Both the position numbers and the translations under genes were made by a program. Source: Bacteroidales bacterium (lineage in GTDB: Bacteria > Bacteroidota > Bacteroidia > Bacteroidales > UBA932). From it: a stretch of 64,000 bases of DNA. This document shows positions 27,021-36,044 of this stretch, piece by piece. Position 1 is the stretch's first letter. Every line of letters starts with the position of its first letter. The notes below the pieces were generated by a model that did no database searches, was not told where the DNA came from, and worked only from the letters and a program-made list of their open reading frames with translations. The stretch spans positions 78,467 through 142,466 of the forward strand of contig JAFWOY010000008.1 of the NCBI GenBank assembly GCA_017509755.1. Reading direction: 5' to 3'.

Positions 27021-28211
27021 ATGAAAACACGTTTGGGCATTGTCGGCGGAGGTCCTGCCGGTATGATGGCGGCTATCCAGGCTGCCGGGATTCTCGGTGA
27101 CGGTTCACGCGTGGTGCTCTTCGACAAGAACGAGCGGCTCGGACGGAAAATCTACCTCACGGGCAAAGGCCGCTGCAATCTGACCAACCGGCGCGGCTGG
27201 GAGGAATTCTCGCTGCACATCCATCCCAACCAGCGTTTCCTCCAGCAGGCTTTCCGCGCCTTCTCGAACGAGGACCTCATCCGTTTCTTCGAGGAGGAGC
27301 TGGGCATACAGACCGTCACCTTACAAGGGCAGCGGGTTTTCCCCGCCTCGTTGGTGGCAGGCGACGTGGCCCGCGCGCTGGAAAGCAAAGTCCGTGAACT
27401 GGGTGTTGACATCCGCTACAAGACCCGCATCGGCAGCCTTGCGGACCTGGCCGACTTTGAGGCCGTGATCGTGGCAACCGGCGGCCGTTCCTATCCGGTG
27501 ACCGGTTCGACCGGCGACGGCTATGCCCTCGCGGCAGAAGCCGGCCACAGCATCACGCCCACCTTCCCAAGCGAAACAGCCTTGCTGCCCCGCGCCTACG
27601 ATAGGGGACTTTGTGGCCTGATTTTGAAAAATGTCGGCGTACAACTATATGTGGACGGTACTTGTGTCCAGACCGATGAAGGAGAATTCAGTTTTACGGA
27701 AGACGGTCTGGAAAGCGGCGCCGCTTACCGCCTGAGCCGCCGGGCTGTCTGGGCCCTGACCAACGGACAGCGCGTGGACATCGCCGTCGATCTCAAGCCC
27801 GCCCTGTCCAATGCACAACTTGAAGCCCGCATCGCCCGTGAATCCCCGGCCGGACACCATACCCGGCTAGACCGGACCTTTCTCCGTTCGTTCCTGCCCG
27901 AGGCGCTCGTCGCGCCGTTCCTCCGGGCCAACCCGGGTCTTACCGTCGACCATCTTCCTGCAGCGCTGAAAGCCTGGGTTTTCCGAATTGAGGACTACAA
28001 AGGTTTCGACCGGGCCGTCGTGACGGCCGGCGGCGTCAGCCTCAAGGAAATCGTTCCGAAAACCATGGCCTCCCGCCTCCGTCCCGGCCTCTATTTCTGC
28101 GGCGAGGTACTGGATCTTGACGGCGATACCGGCGGCTACAACCTGCAGATTGCCTTCTCCACCGGCGCTCTTGCCGGTGCCAACGCAGCCGCATATTTAT
28201 TATCTTTGTAG
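27021..28211 (+). CDS. HI0933/BaiN-family FAD-dependent oxidoreductase
   Basis: 396 residues. The N-terminal Rossmann motif GIVGGGPAGMMAAIQAA binds FAD; FDKNERLGRKIYLTGKGRCN with LTNRR is the HI0933-family signature. ATGGRSYPVTGSTGDGYALA and FPSETALLPRAY follow, and the C-terminus ends with TAGGVSLKEIVPKTMASRL and LYFCGEVLDLDGDTGGYNLQ, the conserved FAD-closing segment. Members include BaiN and other poorly characterised reductases; the physiological substrate is unknown. Ten bases after mnmA. A new promoter box for the next gene overlaps its end. Confidence 0.92.
   Translation: MKTRLGIVGGGPAGMMAAIQAAGILGDGSRVVLFDKNERLGRKIYLTGKGRCNLTNRRGWEEFSLHIHPNQRFLQQAFRAFSNEDLIRFFEEELGIQTVTLQGQRVFPASLVAGDVARALESKVRELGVDIRYKTRIGSLADLADFEAVIVATGGRSYPVTGSTGDGYALAAEAGHSITPTFPSETALLPRAYDRGLCGLILKNVGVQLYVDGTCVQTDEGEFSFTEDGLESGAAYRLSRRAVWALTNGQRVDIAVDLKPALSNAQLEARIARESPAGHHTRLDRTFLRSFLPEALVAPFLRANPGLTVDHLPAALKAWVFRIEDYKGFDRAVVTAGGVSLKEIVPKTMASRLRPGLYFCGEVLDLDGDTGGYNLQIAFSTGALAGANAAAYLLSL
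28201..28208 (+). promoter_or_regulatory. Candidate promoter -7 box for the serine hydrolase gene
   Basis: TATCTTTG, overlapping the last codons of the flavoprotein gene and 19 bases before the next start. It fits TAnnTTTG. No TTTG occurs at the right distance upstream. Confidence 0.4.
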
Positions 28212-28227
28212 GATAAATAGCATCAAT

Positions 28228-29730
28228 ATGAAAACAATGCATCTCAGAATCTGGGCCATTGCGGCTCTCTTCCTTTCCCTGGCGGCCTGCGATCCGACCA
28301 ACCCCGACGATCCTGAGAACGAGCTCAGCGACAAAGCAGCCCTGCTGCGGCTGAGTTTCACGCCAACGGACAATCCGGGCATGAGCAGCGCTTCAACAGG
28401 CGTCCTGTCCAACGGCTATTATTGTATTTCCGTCACGGATGGAGTGGACCGTTCCCACATGGTTCCGGAAATCAAAGCCTCGGACGGAGCCAGCATTTTC
28501 ATTGATGACCAACCCTATACACCAGGAAAAACCTACGATTTCTCCGAGAATCTGCAGGCGCTCCGGATTGTCTCGGAATCCGGCAAAGTCACGTCCAAGT
28601 ATGTCGTCATGGTCAAGTACGGTGACCCGTATATCGACAACAAGGTATATCAGTTCATGGACGATTTCAAAGTCCCGGGAGTTTCTGTGTCCATCATGAA
28701 GGGAACGGAAGTCGTGTATTCCAGTGGCTTCGGTTTTGCCAACACGGGGACGCAGACCCGTGTGACGCCCGACCACCTTTTCCGGATGGCCAGCATCTCC
28801 AAACAGTTCTGCACCATGTGCATCATGACGCTCAAAGAGCAGGGCAAACTGAAACTGGATGACACGGTCTTTGGCGAGAGGGGCCTGCTGAAGGACCTTC
28901 ATTTCCGGGTGAGTGACTACCATGAATCCATTACGGTCCGGACCCTCCTGAGCCACAGCAGCGGCATTTGCAAAGGTCTTTCCGATCCGGCCTTTACCGA
29001 CGCCTACCGCTTCATGAGCGACGGCTCGCCGGCCCCGACGGACACCATCATCCAGCGGACGCTCAATGACCGCTGGTCGCCGGCCATTGCGGACAGTTTC
29101 GCCTGGACGCCGGGCATGGCCTACAACTACAGCAATATCGGTTTCTGCATCCTGCACCGCATTGTCGAAGTCGTCAGCGGCAAGGATTATGAGCGTTTCC
29201 TGAAAGAAGACGTGCTCTCCAAGATGGGCATTACCGACACCCATATCGGCGGTGACCAGAACCACCGGAGAGACAATGAATGTGTCTATTACTCGCAATC
29301 GGGTGGCGATGGCTACAGGAATCCCCTCCGCGAACTGGCCGGTGCTGCCGGCATCATCACATCTACCAACCAGATGATGCGGATCCTGACCTACCTGGAC
29401 GGTGACCCTGCGGTTCCTGATATCTTTACGCCGGAAACCTTGCAGGAGATGTACACACCCTTCCTGTATGGCGGCCCCGGAACCTATGGCGTCAATTACA
29501 AGCGCTACGGCCTGGGATGGCGGCTCAACCACTCCAGCCTGTTCCAGGGCGCCCACTACCACGGCGGCAACTTAGCCGGCACGGCGACCATCTGGGCGGG
29601 CGGCACCAACCAGGGCATGAGCGGCGCTTTCGTCTGCAACTCCCGCTCTTACAACAGCAACGGGTCCGGAGATATCGACGATAACATGTATATCCTTCTC
29701 GACTCGTTCATGAAGTATTTCAACCGTTGA
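28228..29730 (+). CDS. Serine hydrolase lipoprotein, class C beta-lactamase/PBP4-like fold
   Basis: 500 residues from MKTMHLRIWAIAALFLSLAA, lipobox SLAAC. An N-terminal beta-rich segment (about 40-140) precedes the serine hydrolase domain. The catalytic SxxK is SISK in FRMASISKQF, the second motif is YSN in YNYSNIGFCILH, and HYHGGNLAGTATIWAGG supplies the third (H/K-x-G-like) motif. These enzymes are D-Ala-D-Ala peptidases or esterases; true beta-lactamase activity is not implied. It is followed by a glucosaminidase and mltG with four-base overlaps, so a peptidoglycan role is likely by context. Confidence 0.87.
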   Translation: MKTMHLRIWAIAALFLSLAACDPTNPDDPENELSDKAALLRLSFTPTDNPGMSSASTGVLSNGYYCISVTDGVDRSHMVPEIKASDGASIFIDDQPYTPGKTYDFSENLQALRIVSESGKVTSKYVVMVKYGDPYIDNKVYQFMDDFKVPGVSVSIMKGTEVVYSSGFGFANTGTQTRVTPDHLFRMASISKQFCTMCIMTLKEQGKLKLDDTVFGERGLLKDLHFRVSDYHESITVRTLLSHSSGICKGLSDPAFTDAYRFMSDGSPAPTDTIIQRTLNDRWSPAIADSFAWTPGMAYNYSNIGFCILHRIVEVVSGKDYERFLKEDVLSKMGITDTHIGGDQNHRRDNECVYYSQSGGDGYRNPLRELAGAAGIITSTNQMMRILTYLDGDPAVPDIFTPETLQEMYTPFLYGGPGTYGVNYKRYGLGWRLNHSSLFQGAHYHGGNLAGTATIWAGGTNQGMSGAFVCNSRSYNSNGSGDIDDNMYILLDSFMKYFNR

Positions 29731-30683
29731 CACACATCCGCATCCTGATCCTGGCAGCCGCCATGCTGCTCGGCTTCTGTCCCGCTTCGGCCCAGAAGCT
29801 GACGCGCAGCCAGTATATCGAGCGTTATGCCGACATCGCCGTCCGGGAGATGCAAGCGACCGGCATCCCGGCCAGCATCACCCTGGCCCAAGGTTGTCTG
29901 GAGTCGGGCAACGGCAACAGCCGGCTTGCCACGCAAGCCAACAACCATTTCGGCATCAAATGCCACGGTTGGAAAGGCAAAAGCATCAAGCATACCGATG
30001 ACGCACCGGACGAGTGTTTCCGCAGCTATGCCACGGCCGAAGAATCGTTCCGCGACCACAGTGATTTCCTGCGCTACCGTGACCGCTATGCCTTTCTTTT
30101 CGACCTGGAGCCCACCGACTACAAAGGCTGGGCCTACGGCCTGCAGAAAGCCGGCTACGCCACGGCCCAGACCTATGCTGCCAGCCTGATCCGCATCATC
30201 GAAGAAAGCGAACTATACCGCTACGACCAGTTGGATGCCAGCGCGCTCGAAACCCTGCCGCCCACCCCGACTGAGGCCGAGTTCAGCACTGTCTTCAAGC
30301 CGCTTCCAGGCCAAAAACTTTACACTGTCTCCCTGTTGCATGAAATCCGGACTACGAACGGCGTGCCGTATATTATCGCCGGACAAGGTGACACCTACGC
30401 CCAACTGGCGCGGGAATACAATCTCTTCAAAAGCGAAATCCTCCGTTTCAACGACAGCAAACGCAACCAGCCCCTGCAGGCCGGGGACATTGTTTACCTG
30501 GCTGCCAAGAAAAAGGAGAGCGCCCGGCACCTTGACAAGCACGTCGTAGAAGAAGGCGAAACGATGCGCGGCTTGGCCCAGCGCTACGCCGTGAAAATGA
30601 AGAAACTCTATCAGTACAATGCGATGAAGCCGGGCACAGAACCGGAACCCGGCGCCATCCTCAACCTCCGAAAACCCCGATGA
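29727..30683 (+). CDS. GH73-type glucosaminidase with C-terminal LysM domains, TTG start
   Basis: 318 residues. The best start is TTG, overlapping the previous stop as TTGA; it gives a complete signal peptide (THIRILILAAAMLLGFCPAS). The first downstream ATG would cut that signal in half. The catalytic domain (about 30-170) has YADIAVREMQATGIPASITL, QGCLESGNGNSRLA with the likely catalytic Glu, NNHFGIKCHGW and FRSYATAEESFRDHSDFL, the FlgJ/GH73 pattern. Two LysM-like modules follow (YIIAGQGDTYAQLAREY and VVEEGETMRGLAQRYAV). It should cut between GlcNAc and MurNAc in peptidoglycan. Confidence 0.9.
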   Translation: MTHIRILILAAAMLLGFCPASAQKLTRSQYIERYADIAVREMQATGIPASITLAQGCLESGNGNSRLATQANNHFGIKCHGWKGKSIKHTDDAPDECFRSYATAEESFRDHSDFLRYRDRYAFLFDLEPTDYKGWAYGLQKAGYATAQTYAASLIRIIEESELYRYDQLDASALETLPPTPTEAEFSTVFKPLPGQKLYTVSLLHEIRTTNGVPYIIAGQGDTYAQLAREYNLFKSEILRFNDSKRNQPLQAGDIVYLAAKKKESARHLDKHVVEEGETMRGLAQRYAVKMKKLYQYNAMKPGTEPEPGAILNLRKPR

Positions 30684-31753
30684 AAAAGAAATCCCGCATC
30701 CTGTTGGTCATCCTGTTTCTCCTGTTGGCGGTCGGCGTCCTCGCGGCCTTCGCTTTTTATCAGACCTTTTATCAGGATAATGTCGCTGCGACCGAGAAGC
30801 CGCAGGACATCCGCATCTACCGTGACTTCACAGGCGTGCAGATGCGCGACGCCGTGCTGCAAAGCGGCGTGATTGACAACGAGAAAACATTCCTGCGGGC
30901 CGCTATGGTAATGCGGCTGGAAGACAATTTCCGTCCCGGCCTTTATCGCTTCAAGAAAGGGATGGGAAACAAGGCCATCATCCGCAGCCTCCAAAAAGGC
31001 TGGCAGCAACCGGTCCGACTGACCATTCCGGGTTACTACCGCAGCCTTGACCGCTTTGCGGATTTCCTGGGCGAGCAGTTGGAAGCCAACCGTGACGATT
31101 TCGCTGCCGCCCTGGCGGACTCTCAGCAGGCTGACCAATATGGTTTCCGGCCGGAAACCTTCATCGGAATGTTCATTCCCAATACTTACGAGGTTTGGTG
31201 GACGGTCACGCCGAAAGACTTCATCGAACGGATGCACCAGGAATACGAAAAGTTCTGGACACCCGAACGCGATGCCAAAGCCCTGGCCATGGGACTTACC
31301 CGTCAGGAAGTCAGCACGTTGGCCGCCATTGTCATCGAGGAAAGCAAATATGGGCCGGAACTGCCCCGGATTGCAGGCGTCTATGTGAACCGTTTGCAGA
31401 AAGACATGCCGCTCCAGGCCGATCCGACCGTCCTCTACGCAGTGGGAGACCCTTCAATCAAACGGGTCCTGAACCGGCACCTGGAAACGGATTCGCCTTA
31501 CAACACGTATAAGTATGCCGGCCTGCCTCCCGGCCCGATCACCATGCCGCCGGTCGCGGCGATTGATGCCGTGCTGGACTATGAGCACCATGACTATCTG
31601 TATTTCTGCGCAAAAGACAGTTTCGACGGACAGCACGTCTTTGCCAAAACGCTCGCGGCCCACAATGAAAATGCCCGCCGTTACCAGCGGGCACTCAGTC
31701 TGAAAACCCAAGTCAGAGCGGCATCTTCCCCGTCTTCCGCCACTGGTCGATGA
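30680..31753 (+). CDS. mltG: Endolytic transglycosylase MltG
   Basis: 357 residues. One N-terminal membrane helix (residues 7-29), then a LysM-like region and the YceG catalytic domain: ETFIGMFIPNTYEVWW, AAIVIEESKYGPELPRIAGV with the catalytic Glu, VYVNRLQKDMPLQADPTVLY, and SPYNTYKYAGLPPGPITMPP. MltG cleaves nascent glycan strands and sets their length. It overlaps the glucosaminidase stop as ATGA. Its last 41 bases overlap the end of the convergent S41 protease gene, an unusually long tail-to-tail overlap that forces both C-termini to share sequence. Confidence 0.94.
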   Translation: MKKKSRILLVILFLLLAVGVLAAFAFYQTFYQDNVAATEKPQDIRIYRDFTGVQMRDAVLQSGVIDNEKTFLRAAMVMRLEDNFRPGLYRFKKGMGNKAIIRSLQKGWQQPVRLTIPGYYRSLDRFADFLGEQLEANRDDFAAALADSQQADQYGFRPETFIGMFIPNTYEVWWTVTPKDFIERMHQEYEKFWTPERDAKALAMGLTRQEVSTLAAIVIEESKYGPELPRIAGVYVNRLQKDMPLQADPTVLYAVGDPSIKRVLNRHLETDSPYNTYKYAGLPPGPITMPPVAAIDAVLDYEHHDYLYFCAKDSFDGQHVFAKTLAAHNENARRYQRALSLKTQVRAASSPSSATGR

Positions 31754-33296
31754 GTTTCATCGCCCGGGCGAACGCCGGATCTTCCTCCCGGTTGATGATC
31801 TGCCAATAGCCGTTCATCCCCAACGGCCCCCGCGCCAGCAGGGCCTTGAGCCGAGTCTTGAGGTAAGGCGCGCAGACAGCGAGTTCTGATTCGGCAGGCA
31901 CCATGTCCCTCTTCGCACAGAAAGCGAGAAAACCCGTATAGGCATCTTGCTCCAGTAGGGCATATCGAGCCAGAAAACCGTCCAGGTCGTCGGCCTGCAG
32001 TGCCTCCCGGTGCTTGTCGAGGTAGTCATAGGCATATTCTGTAAGAGTACCCGTTCCTACCACACGCACGAAGAAACGATTGTATCCGGTGGTATCGTAC
32101 GGAACAAACACATCCGGCACGATACCACCGCCGCCATAAACCGGCCGGCCCAGCCGCAACGTATGGAAAAGCAGGGAATCCGGCAGCGCAATACTGTCGA
32201 GGCTGAAGGATTCACCCCGCTCGTACCGTTCCTGGGCCTGGCGGAAATAGGCATCCCGCTCCCCTCGCTTGTAAGGGGACTGGACCACGCGGCCACTCGG
32301 CGTATGATAGCGTGCCACCGTCAGCCGGATTTCGGAACCATCCGGCATATCATATTGCTGCTGCACCAGCCCTTTGCCGAAGGTCCTGCGCCCCACGATC
32401 AAGGCGCGGTCCCAGTCTTGCAGCGCGCCTGCCAGAATCTCGCTGGCACTGGCGCTATTTTCATCCACCAGCACGATCAGCGGGCCTTCCTTGAAAAATC
32501 CGTGCCCTGAAGCCTTGTCCTCCCGGTCGATACCATTTCCTACCGTACGGACAATCGTCTGCCCCTCTTCCATGAACATATCCGCGATCGTGGCCGCAAT
32601 ATGCATGAAGCCGCCGCCGTTCCCCCGCAAGTCGAGGATCATGCCGGCCGGACGACGCTCGGTCAGGCGCTGCATGGCGTGGACGATCTCTTCCACAGAG
32701 CTCTGCGCAAAACGCCCCAGTTTCAGATAGACGATATCCGGAGCAGGTTTGTATGCGGCATCCATGCTTTCCAACGGAATCTTGTCGCGACGGATGACGA
32801 GTTCCTGCTCTTCCCCGCCCCGCAGGACAACGACGGAAACCCTGCTGCCTTTCGGGCCGCGGAGACGACTGCGGACGCCCGTGGCCAACAGGCCGACGCC
32901 GGCAATGTTCTCACCGTCAACCGCTATGATCTTGTCGCCTGCCCGCATGCCGACTGCTTCGGCGGGGCCTCCTACGATAACAGACTGGACAGTCAGGGTA
33001 TCATCCAACATCGTGTACTCGATTCCCACCCCTTCAAAAGAGCCGTCCAACGGCTCATTGACTTCCTCCACACGATCCCTGGGAATGTAGGTGGAGTGCG
33101 GATCCAGTTCGGACATCAGGCTTGCCAGCATCGAATCGACGAGCTTGTCGATGTCAATCGAATCGACATAGCGGTTCTCCAGGTAATACAGGGCGCGGGT
33201 CACCTTGTCCGCATTGCGGCGGACCGTGTAGGAACCCTGGGCCTGCAATGACAGGCAGACAAGCAGCAAAAGGAACGTTCCAAACAGGCGTTTCAT
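31713..33296 (-). CDS. S41-family C-terminal processing peptidase
   Basis: 527 residues with a signal peptide (MKRLFGTFLLLLVCLSLQAQ). An N-terminal helical region contains the cap LVDSMLASLMSELDPHSTYI; a PDZ domain spans about 85-165 (GVGIEYTMLDDTLTVQSVI, AGDKIIAVDGENI). The peptidase domain has LRGNGGGFMHIAATIADMF, the Ser nucleophile in DENSASASEI and the Lys base in GRRTFGKGLVQ. Typical substrates are C-terminal tails of envelope proteins. It starts with ATGA overlap on the RNase Z stop, forming an rpsA-rnz-S41 series. The 3' end overlaps mltG by 41 bases. Confidence 0.93.
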   Translation of the reverse strand: MKRLFGTFLLLLVCLSLQAQGSYTVRRNADKVTRALYYLENRYVDSIDIDKLVDSMLASLMSELDPHSTYIPRDRVEEVNEPLDGSFEGVGIEYTMLDDTLTVQSVIVGGPAEAVGMRAGDKIIAVDGENIAGVGLLATGVRSRLRGPKGSRVSVVVLRGGEEQELVIRRDKIPLESMDAAYKPAPDIVYLKLGRFAQSSVEEIVHAMQRLTERRPAGMILDLRGNGGGFMHIAATIADMFMEEGQTIVRTVGNGIDREDKASGHGFFKEGPLIVLVDENSASASEILAGALQDWDRALIVGRRTFGKGLVQQQYDMPDGSEIRLTVARYHTPSGRVVQSPYKRGERDAYFRQAQERYERGESFSLDSIALPDSLLFHTLRLGRPVYGGGGIVPDVFVPYDTTGYNRFFVRVVGTGTLTEYAYDYLDKHREALQADDLDGFLARYALLEQDAYTGFLAFCAKRDMVPAESELAVCAPYLKTRLKALLARGPLGMNGYWQIINREEDPAFARAMKLIDQWRKTGKMPL

Positions 33297-34063
33297 ACTT
33301 CAAACAATTTACCTTCCTCGGCCAGATAGGATTCGTGGAATACTTCCCGCGCCTGCGCAAGCAGGACGCCGAGATCCAGGTAGCGCGAAGAAAAGTGGCC
33401 GAGAACGAGCTTCTTCGCACCTGCGGCGGCTGCGACCTGCGCCGCCTCCCGTGCCGTGGAATGGAACATTTTGTGTGCCAGATCCACGTGTTCGTCGGCA
33501 AAAGTCGCTTCGTGGTAAATCAAGTCGGTCCCTTTCAACCATTCCGCCTCTTCCGGGAACACCATCGTATCGGAGCAGTAAGCCGCCGACTGGCCTGTTT
33601 TGAGCCAGACGACACGGTATCCGAAACAGTCGATGCGATGCTGCAGCGGGAAGGCCCACACTTCACAGTTCCGCAGTTCAATGATCCGTTCCGGCGCTTT
33701 CATCGTCAGCGGGACGTGATGGATCTCATACTTGACGCCCTCGCCGAAATGGGCCAGGAAAAAACGCAGGACCGAACCGAAATCCCGGGGCGCGTAGATG
33801 TAGAGCGGGGCGGTGCGCCCGTCGAGCGCCATGGTTGAAAGCAGGCCGAAGATCCCGAAGACGTGGTCCCCATGCAGATGGGAGAGCAGGATGTTGTCCA
33901 GCCGCGCCTTCGAGATCTTGTACCGCTTGAGCTGCACCTGCGCGTTTTCGCCACAGTCGACCAAAAACAAGCGCCCGTGTAAATTGAATACGTGGGCGCT
34001 TTGGTGTTGGTCAACCATCGGCCGTGCAGATGCCGTACCTAAGGTTGTGAGGGTGAAATTCAC
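33293..34063 (-). CDS. rnz: Ribonuclease Z, GTG start
   Basis: 256 residues, starting at a GTG that overlaps the rpsA stop by one base (TAGTG). RNase Z trims tRNA 3' trailers, which matters here because neither tRNA in the window encodes CCA. Metallo-beta-lactamase motifs: VDCGENAQVQLKRY, LSHLHGDHVFGIFGLL (HxHxDH), HSTAREAAQVAAAAGA and LGHFSSRY. The flexible arm seems short, and the protein is about 45 residues below the usual 300. Position between rpsA and the S41 protease, with overlaps at both ends, points to co-translation. Confidence 0.92.
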   Translation of the reverse strand: MNFTLTTLGTASARPMVDQHQSAHVFNLHGRLFLVDCGENAQVQLKRYKISKARLDNILLSHLHGDHVFGIFGLLSTMALDGRTAPLYIYAPRDFGSVLRFFLAHFGEGVKYEIHHVPLTMKAPERIIELRNCEVWAFPLQHRIDCFGYRVVWLKTGQSAAYCSDTMVFPEEAEWLKGTDLIYHEATFADEHVDLAHKMFHSTAREAAQVAAAAGAKKLVLGHFSSRYLDLGVLLAQAREVFHESYLAEEGKLFEV

Positions 34064-35937
34064 TACTTGCCGGCTTTTTCTTCCGCTTCGAGGCGGCTCT
34101 TGAGGTCGGCCAGGTCGGAGATGTCACCGAGGGTCGTCTTCTCGAGGTTGTCCTTCAGTTTGCGGACAGCCTTCTGGGTGGAGTTGGCCTCGGAATCTTT
34201 CTCGCGGGCTTCCTTGCGGGCTTCTTCGCGCCGAGCCTCTTCGTAGGTGCGGGTATGCGACAGGGTGATCTTCTTGCTGCCTTTGTTGAACTCGGTCACC
34301 TTGAACGGGAGCACTTCGCCTTCCTTGGCGGGCGTGCCGTCTTCTTTGACCAGGTTGCGGTTCGAGCAGAAACCGGTCACACCTTCGGCCAGGGTCACGG
34401 TAGCGCCTTTCTCACCCAGTGCGGTGATGGTGCCGTCGTGAACGGAACCGACAGAGTAAGTGTTTTCATATTCATTCCAGGGATTTTCCTCGAGCTGCTT
34501 GTGGCCAAGGCTCAGACGGCGGTTCTCCTGGTCGACTTCGAGGACCACGACCTCGATCGGCTCACCGATGGAGGTGAACTCGGACGGGTGTTTGATCTTC
34601 TTGGTCCAGCTCAGGTCGCTGATGTGGACCAGGCCGTCCACACCTTCCTCGAGCTCCACGAACACACCGAAGTTGGTGAAGTTGCGGACCGTAGCGGTAT
34701 GCTTCGAGTTGATCGGATACTTCTCGGTGATGGTAGCCCACGGATCGGGTTTGAGCTGTTTGATACCCAAACTCATCTTGCGCTCTTCGCGGTCGAGGGT
34801 GAGGATCACGGCCTCCACCTCGTCGCCCACCTTGAGGAAATCCTGGGCGCTGCGAAGATGCAGGCTCCAGCTCATTTCGGACACGTGGATCAGACCTTCG
34901 ACACCCGGCTGCACTTCGACGAAGGCGCCATAGTCGGCGATGACCACGACTTTACCCTTGACGGTGTCACCCACCTTGAGGTCCGGATCGAGCGCATCCC
35001 ACGGGTGCGGGGTGAGCTGCTTGAGACCCAGGGCGATACGTTTCTTGGTATCGTCGAAGTCGAGGATAACCACGTTGATCTTCTGGTCGAGGGAAACGAC
35101 CTCTTCCGGATGGCTGATGCGGCCCCAGCTCAGGTCGGTGATGTGGATCAGACCGTCCACGCCGCCGAGATCCACGAACACACCGTAGGAAGTGATGTTC
35201 TTGACCGTGCCTTCCAGCACCTGACCCTTCTCGAGTTTGGCGATGATGTCGGCCTTCTGGGCTTCGATCTCGGCCTCGATGAGGGCCTTGTGGGAAACGA
35301 CCACGTTGCGGAATTCCTGGTTGATCTTGACAATCTTGAACTCCATCGTCTTGTTGACAAACACGTCATAGTCACGGATGGGCTTGACGTCGATCTGGCT
35401 GCCGGGCAGGAAGGCCTCGATGCCGAACACGTCGACGATCATGCCACCCTTCGTACGGCACTTGATGTAACCTTTGACGACTTCGTCTTTCTCGAAGGCC
35501 TCGTTGACGCGATCCCAGGACTTGACGGCGCGGGCGCGCTTGTGGGAGAGGATCAACTGGCCTTTCTTGTCCTCAGCATTCTCCACATAGACTTCCACGG
35601 TGTCGCCGACGGCCAGGTCGGGATTGTAGCGGAATTCGTTGATGCTGATGACGCCTTCGCTCTTGTAACCGATATTGACGATCACTTCGCGTTTGTTGAT
35701 GGAGGTGACGACACCTTCCACGACCTCATTTTCGTTGATACGGCTGAGGCTCTTGCTGTAACTTTCTTCGTTGGCGGCCTTCTCCTCGGCGTCGAAGCCG
35801 TCATTTTCAAAAGCTTCCCAATCAAATTTGTCGTTTGCGACGGAAGCGTTGCTTTGTTTTTTGGTGGGCTTTACGACCACCTGCTCTTCGATCTCTTCTG
35901 CATTCTCGACTGCAGGGTTGATGATCTCTTCAGACAT
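34063..35937 (-). CDS. rpsA: 30S ribosomal protein S1
   Basis: 624 residues. After an acidic N-terminal extension (about 1-60) there are six S1 (OB-fold) repeats, recognisable by recurring GVFVDLGGVDGLIHITDLSW, GAFVEVQPGVEGLIHVSEMS and GVFVELEEGVDGLVHISDLS units. S1 unfolds mRNA leaders on the 30S subunit; in Bacteroidota, where Shine-Dalgarno sequences are rare, it is thought to be especially important. The long leader contains a TATATTTG promoter box and a GC-rich hairpin, suggesting regulation before the start codon. The stop overlaps the rnz GTG start. Confidence 0.96.
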   Translation of the reverse strand: MSEEIINPAVENAEEIEEQVVVKPTKKQSNASVANDKFDWEAFENDGFDAEEKAANEESYSKSLSRINENEVVEGVVTSINKREVIVNIGYKSEGVISINEFRYNPDLAVGDTVEVYVENAEDKKGQLILSHKRARAVKSWDRVNEAFEKDEVVKGYIKCRTKGGMIVDVFGIEAFLPGSQIDVKPIRDYDVFVNKTMEFKIVKINQEFRNVVVSHKALIEAEIEAQKADIIAKLEKGQVLEGTVKNITSYGVFVDLGGVDGLIHITDLSWGRISHPEEVVSLDQKINVVILDFDDTKKRIALGLKQLTPHPWDALDPDLKVGDTVKGKVVVIADYGAFVEVQPGVEGLIHVSEMSWSLHLRSAQDFLKVGDEVEAVILTLDREERKMSLGIKQLKPDPWATITEKYPINSKHTATVRNFTNFGVFVELEEGVDGLVHISDLSWTKKIKHPSEFTSIGEPIEVVVLEVDQENRRLSLGHKQLEENPWNEYENTYSVGSVHDGTITALGEKGATVTLAEGVTGFCSNRNLVKEDGTPAKEGEVLPFKVTEFNKGSKKITLSHTRTYEEARREEARKEAREKDSEANSTQKAVRKLKDNLEKTTLGDISDLADLKSRLEAEEKAGK

Positions 35938-35987
35938 AATTGGTTAATAAATAATTGAACAATAAGTAGTTGGACTTTATGTATAAA

Positions 35988-36010
35988 AGCCCCGCACTTC
36001 GTACGGGGCT
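35988..36010 (-). promoter_or_regulatory. GC-rich leader hairpin followed by U-run, candidate attenuator of rpsA
   Basis: On the minus strand AGCCCCG pairs with CGGGGCT around a small inner stem, followed immediately by TTTT. It lies between the rpsA -7 box (36012-36019) and the start codon. It could end transcripts of the upstream S9 peptidase, or attenuate rpsA. Confidence 0.5.
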
Positions 36011-36011
36011 G

Positions 36012-36019
36012 CAAATATA
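36012..36019 (-). promoter_or_regulatory. Candidate rpsA promoter -7 box
   Basis: Minus-strand TATATTTG, a clean TAnnTTTG, 74 bases before the rpsA start and 26 bases beyond the S9 peptidase stop. No TTTG at the expected -33 position. Confidence 0.45.
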
Positions 36020-36044
36020 GTCAATTTTTGGATTGTTCCGCCTG

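Noticed and set aside
34255..35958. 567-codon open frame on the plus strand across rpsA
   Set aside because: Its translation is repetitive (VADVDQ-like units) because it mirrors the S1 repeats on the other strand. rpsA is certain, so this is a shadow.
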